This document shows, in pieces, positions 61,451-64,000 of a stretch of 64,000 nt of DNA; position 1 is the stretch's first letter, and each line of letters opens with the position of its first letter. The translations under genes were made by a program, and so were the position numbers. The DNA is from an uncultured Saprospiraceae bacterium (GTDB lineage: Bacteria > Bacteroidota > Bacteroidia > Chitinophagales > Saprospiraceae): assembly GCA_937926205.1 (NCBI GenBank), contig CALEYL010000011.1, positions 124,001 to 188,000 on the forward strand. The letters run 5' to 3'. Under the pieces are notes generated by a model. That model was given only the letters and a program-made list of their open reading frames with translations. It was not told the origin of the DNA and ran no database searches.

Positions 61451-61451
61451 G
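61444..61451 (+). promoter_or_regulatory. Candidate -7 box for the HupE-like gene
   Basis: TATTTTTG matches TAnnTTTG exactly and overlaps the tail of the terminator; TTTT occurs at the -33 position with 19-nt spacing. The start codon is 28 nt further on. Confidence 0.5.
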
Positions 61452-61478
61452 GCAGATCCTGAAAATACGGGACAAGCT

Positions 61479-62081
61479 ATGGAAATATTACGCATCTACC
61501 TTCAACTGGGTTTTGAACACATAGCCGATATGAAGGGCTACGATCACATTTTGTTTATTGTGGCGCTGTGTGTTGTCTACCCGATAGCATCCTGGAAAAA
61601 AGTAGCCCTGTTGGCGACGGCTTTTACCATTGGACACTCCCTGACCCTTGCCTTGGCCGTACTGGACCTTGTACGCATCCCTTCCGTATGGGTAGAGTTT
61701 TTAATACCTGTAACCATCTTGTTAACGGCATTGTACAATGCTGCGAGATCCGGAACTACACAGGATTCCGGGTTGTGGACAGCTCAGGCTGGCGGGCATT
61801 ATGCGCTTGCTGCAGCGTTTGGGTTGATTCACGGCATGGGGTTTTCCAACTATTTTCGGGCCATGCTGATGCCCGGAGAAGAAAACGAACTTCCCTGGCA
61901 ACTTTTGGCGTTTAATCTTGGGGTCGAATTTGGACAATTGCTCATTGTTCTCATCACCCTGGTTTTGGCATATGTGGTCATGCAGGTGTTTAAAGTCCGA
62001 CAGCAATCCTGGGCTCTTTTCATATCAGGAGCTGCCGCCGGTCTGGCATTCGTCATGGCATTGGAAAGAATTCCTCAGTAA
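61479..62081 (+). CDS. HupE/UreJ-family membrane protein
   Basis: 200 residues from the ATG at 61479; the frame is also open from a TTG at 61449 that lies inside the promoter. Six or seven membrane segments with the family motifs HIADMKGYDHILFIVALCVV, LLATAFTIGHSLTLALAVLD and GLIHGMGFSNYF, with conserved His residues that fit metal transport. Relatives are linked to nickel or cobalt uptake in hydrogenase and urease gene clusters; no such genes are here. The DUF6702 gene begins 16 nt downstream and probably belongs to the same transcript. Confidence 0.88.
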   Translation: MEILRIYLQLGFEHIADMKGYDHILFIVALCVVYPIASWKKVALLATAFTIGHSLTLALAVLDLVRIPSVWVEFLIPVTILLTALYNAARSGTTQDSGLWTAQAGGHYALAAAFGLIHGMGFSNYFRAMLMPGEENELPWQLLAFNLGVEFGQLLIVLITLVLAYVVMQVFKVRQQSWALFISGAAAGLAFVMALERIPQ

Positions 62082-62097
62082 AATGGATTGAATCATC

Positions 62098-62607
62098 ATG
62101 AAAAAGCTGTACATAATTTGCCCGATGTTGTTGCTGCTGCTGACCAGCGGACGTAGCTGGCATGAATTCCACGTCAGCAAGTGCGTAATCGAATACAGTC
62201 AGGATGAAAAATCCCTGCAAATCAGCCTGCATTTGTTCATAGATGACATCGAAGAGGCCCTTCGGAAAAAAGGCGCGGACAAACTCTTTCTGTGCACAGA
62301 AAAGGAAAGCGAAAAAGCTACTGCCTACCTCGAACGCTATCTGCGCCAGGGCTTGCAAATTCAGGTTGATGGAAAAGACTGCAATTTTCGTTTTGTCGGC
62401 AAAGAGAATTCCAATGACTGGACCGGTATGTGGTGCTATCTGGAAGTCCCGGGTATTGCGCCATTCCGCGAATTGACGCTGACCAATGTTTTGTTGACGG
62501 AAGTCTTCGACGATCAAAAAAACCTGGTGAGTGTAGAGTGGCCCGGTCGTGAAAAAAAGAACCTGCTTTTCTACAGGCAAAAAACCAGACAGCGCATCGT
62601 TTACTGA
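62098..62607 (+). CDS. DUF6702 family exported protein
   Basis: 169 residues with a signal peptide (LYIICPMLLLLLTSGRS). Mature start HEFHVSKCVIEYSQDEKSLQ, with the HxFHVS and LHLFIDDIEEAL patterns of the DUF6702 family of Bacteroidota. Function unknown; often encoded next to HupE-like proteins, as here, and sometimes with an M1 metallopeptidase, which is absent in this window. Two cysteines near 104 and 121 could form a disulfide. Confidence 0.85.
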   Translation: MKKLYIICPMLLLLLTSGRSWHEFHVSKCVIEYSQDEKSLQISLHLFIDDIEEALRKKGADKLFLCTEKESEKATAYLERYLRQGLQIQVDGKDCNFRFVGKENSNDWTGMWCYLEVPGIAPFRELTLTNVLLTEVFDDQKNLVSVEWPGREKKNLLFYRQKTRQRIVY

Positions 62608-62615
62608 CCTTGCCT

Positions 62616-63923
62616 ATGAAACTGCTGCTCATTCTGGCTCAATACCATCCTGCGCTGAACCCCAATGTCTATCGCTGGGGCGCTATTGCAACCCATTGGG
62701 CTTCAGAAGGCCACGAAGTGCATGTGCTCTGTACAAAACGCAGCGGGCTGCCTGACGAAGTTGTCATGGACGGGGTACAGGTACATCGGGCTGGTCAGAA
62801 TTCCCTGTTAGACTGGGGATACAACCTTCTCAATACATCAAGAAGAAGGGGAGAAGCCGGCGGCACCCCACCGGGCAGGCACGGCAAGTTTCGCAGGGGG
62901 CTTGAAAAGGTTGTAGACCTCAGCTGGCGAAGTTTTTACTGGCCAGACGGGCGTTGTCTCTGGTATGGCCCGGGCAGGAGAAAGGCAAAACAATTGCTGA
63001 AGGCATATGCTTTTGACGGTGTAATCAGCGTCGGCGCGCCGTTTACAGCCCACCTGATCGGCCTGGCCTGCAAGCGGGCCAATCCCAAATTGCACTGGCT
63101 CGTTGATATTGAAGACCCATTTGCATTTGTTGACGCTTATTTCATCAACAACAGGCGTCTGTACAAAGCTTTAAACTTTCGCGCAGAAGCAGCCGTACTG
63201 AAAGCGGCAGATGCCATCTCTGTCACGGTGGATACAGCAAAACAAGCTTATACAAAATACTTTCCCGGCATTGAATCCAAAATCGAAGTAATTCCCCCTT
63301 TGTTTGATTCCAGCCTTGGCGCCTCTCCTGATTTTGAGCTGTTTGAACCGGATCGCCTTCATTTGTCTTATTTCGGCGCCTTTTATGCGCCCATTCGAAC
63401 ACCGGATGCTGCTTTAAAACTACTGGATTTGCTGTTTGAGCGCCATCCGGAACTCGAAAGCAAGCTGGTTATCCATTTCTTTGGTGAAATAGAATATTCA
63501 GTCAGAGCTGCCTTTGAACGACACCACCGGTTAGCTGCCAGACTCCGGATGCACGGGCTTGTCGACCGCGATGTGGTTGCAGCTGCTATGGCTAAGACCA
63601 CTTTTTTACTCCATATCGGTAACACCACAACTTACAACCTGCCAAGTAAGAGTGCCGACTATCTTGCTTCAGGGAAACCCATCGTTCACCTTTCTGCTTC
63701 TGATCCGGATACTTTTCAGGATTTTATGGGGGATTATCCCATGTTGTTTGTTGCAAAAGCGGATGCTGTTTCTGTCGAGAGCGCAGACCGTCTGGCTGTA
63801 TTTCTGACTAATTTCCAAAACCGGCAACTGGATAAGGCCAGTATTGAACGCCGGATAGTACCCTTTCAAACGGCTCAGATTGCCGCAGCTTACCAACGAT
63901 TATTGCAGGTTGCGCGTACGTAA
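62616..63923 (+). CDS. Glycosyltransferase, GT4-like
   Basis: 435 residues from the ATG at 62616; a TTG six bases earlier is less likely. N-terminal Rossmann-type domain with LLILAQYHPALNPNVYRWGA and EGHEVHVLCTKRSG, as in glycosyltransferase family 4-like proteins; C-terminal half with LHLSYFGAFYAPIRTPDAAL and DYLASGKPIVHLSASDPDTF, resembling the donor-binding domain. It should transfer a sugar from a nucleotide-sugar in envelope polysaccharide or glycan synthesis; the substrate is unknown. Only 9 nt after the DUF6702 gene, so possibly in the same transcript. Confidence 0.85.
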   Translation: MKLLLILAQYHPALNPNVYRWGAIATHWASEGHEVHVLCTKRSGLPDEVVMDGVQVHRAGQNSLLDWGYNLLNTSRRRGEAGGTPPGRHGKFRRGLEKVVDLSWRSFYWPDGRCLWYGPGRRKAKQLLKAYAFDGVISVGAPFTAHLIGLACKRANPKLHWLVDIEDPFAFVDAYFINNRRLYKALNFRAEAAVLKAADAISVTVDTAKQAYTKYFPGIESKIEVIPPLFDSSLGASPDFELFEPDRLHLSYFGAFYAPIRTPDAALKLLDLLFERHPELESKLVIHFFGEIEYSVRAAFERHHRLAARLRMHGLVDRDVVAAAMAKTTFLLHIGNTTTYNLPSKSADYLASGKPIVHLSASDPDTFQDFMGDYPMLFVAKADAVSVESADRLAVFLTNFQNRQLDKASIERRIVPFQTAQIAAAYQRLLQVART

Positions 63924-64000
63924 TTCTGCGCAATTTTTATCCGCCGCTAAAAAATTTTGCAGGGAGGTGGAACAAAAGACGGAAACTCCGCGTTCTCAAT

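Noticed and set aside
63926..63962. Terminator after the glycosyltransferase gene
   Set aside because: CTGC..AATTTTT can pair with AAAAATT..GCAG, but no T run follows on the plus strand; evidence too weak.

Overview
The window comes from a member of the phylum Bacteroidota, most likely a free-living Saprospiria-type bacterium. The evidence is: two large secreted proteins with type IX secretion (T9SS) C-terminal sorting domains, a PorP/SprF-like protein, a TonB-dependent receptor with an N-terminal carboxypeptidase-regulatory-like domain, ribosomal proteins S14 and L36 without their zinc ligands, start codons without Shine-Dalgarno sequences, and promoters of the Bacteroidota type (TTTG, 19 nt, TAnnTTTG). 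The species cannot be named from the sequence. No rRNA, tRNA, transposase, prophage or CRISPR array was seen.

Layout. 1-9 kb: start of a leftward gene cut by the window edge, a small Nudix-like protein, an outer-membrane barrel, a 1007-residue secreted protein made of two near-identical halves, a TonB-dependent receptor, and a PorP/SprF-like protein. 9-14 kb: an NlpC/P60 protein lacking its catalytic cysteine, a trans-sulfuration PLP enzyme, an RluA-type pseudouridine synthase, and a LuxC-type acyl-CoA reductase. 14-18 kb: a large leftward T9SS cargo protein with five DUF4397 units. 18-23 kb: radA, a VanX-like D-Ala-D-Ala dipeptidase, two unknown genes and several palindromic repeats. 23-27 kb: a sodium/solute symporter with a previously easy-to-miss 45-residue membrane protein just upstream, and an MlaF/MlaE-type lipid ABC pair. 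27-33 kb: two consecutive secreted MORN-repeat/caspase proteins, a FAD oxidoreductase and a PIN-type toxin-antitoxin pair. 33-41 kb: an outer-membrane-associated protein, an OstA/LptA-like protein, a lipoprotein, polyphosphate kinase, a DUF72 protein and an acyl-ACP thioesterase.

41.9-61.4 kb holds the str, S10, spc and alpha ribosomal gene clusters joined on the plus strand, from rpsL to rplQ, including fusA, secY, map, infA, rpmJ and rpoA. A full-consensus promoter lies at the start and an intrinsic terminator at the end; three intergenic spaces (before rpsJ, before rplC and before rplQ) are long and contain strong RNA-hairpin potential. After it come a HupE/UreJ-like membrane protein, a DUF6702 protein and a glycosyltransferase.

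The most interesting items are the paired MORN-caspase proteins, whose MORN blocks each open with the same two-cysteine signature; the NlpC/P60 protein with Cys replaced by Ala; the structured spacers inside the ribosomal cluster; and several families of dispersed palindromic repeats concentrated between genes. None of these is proven to be a new system by sequence alone.
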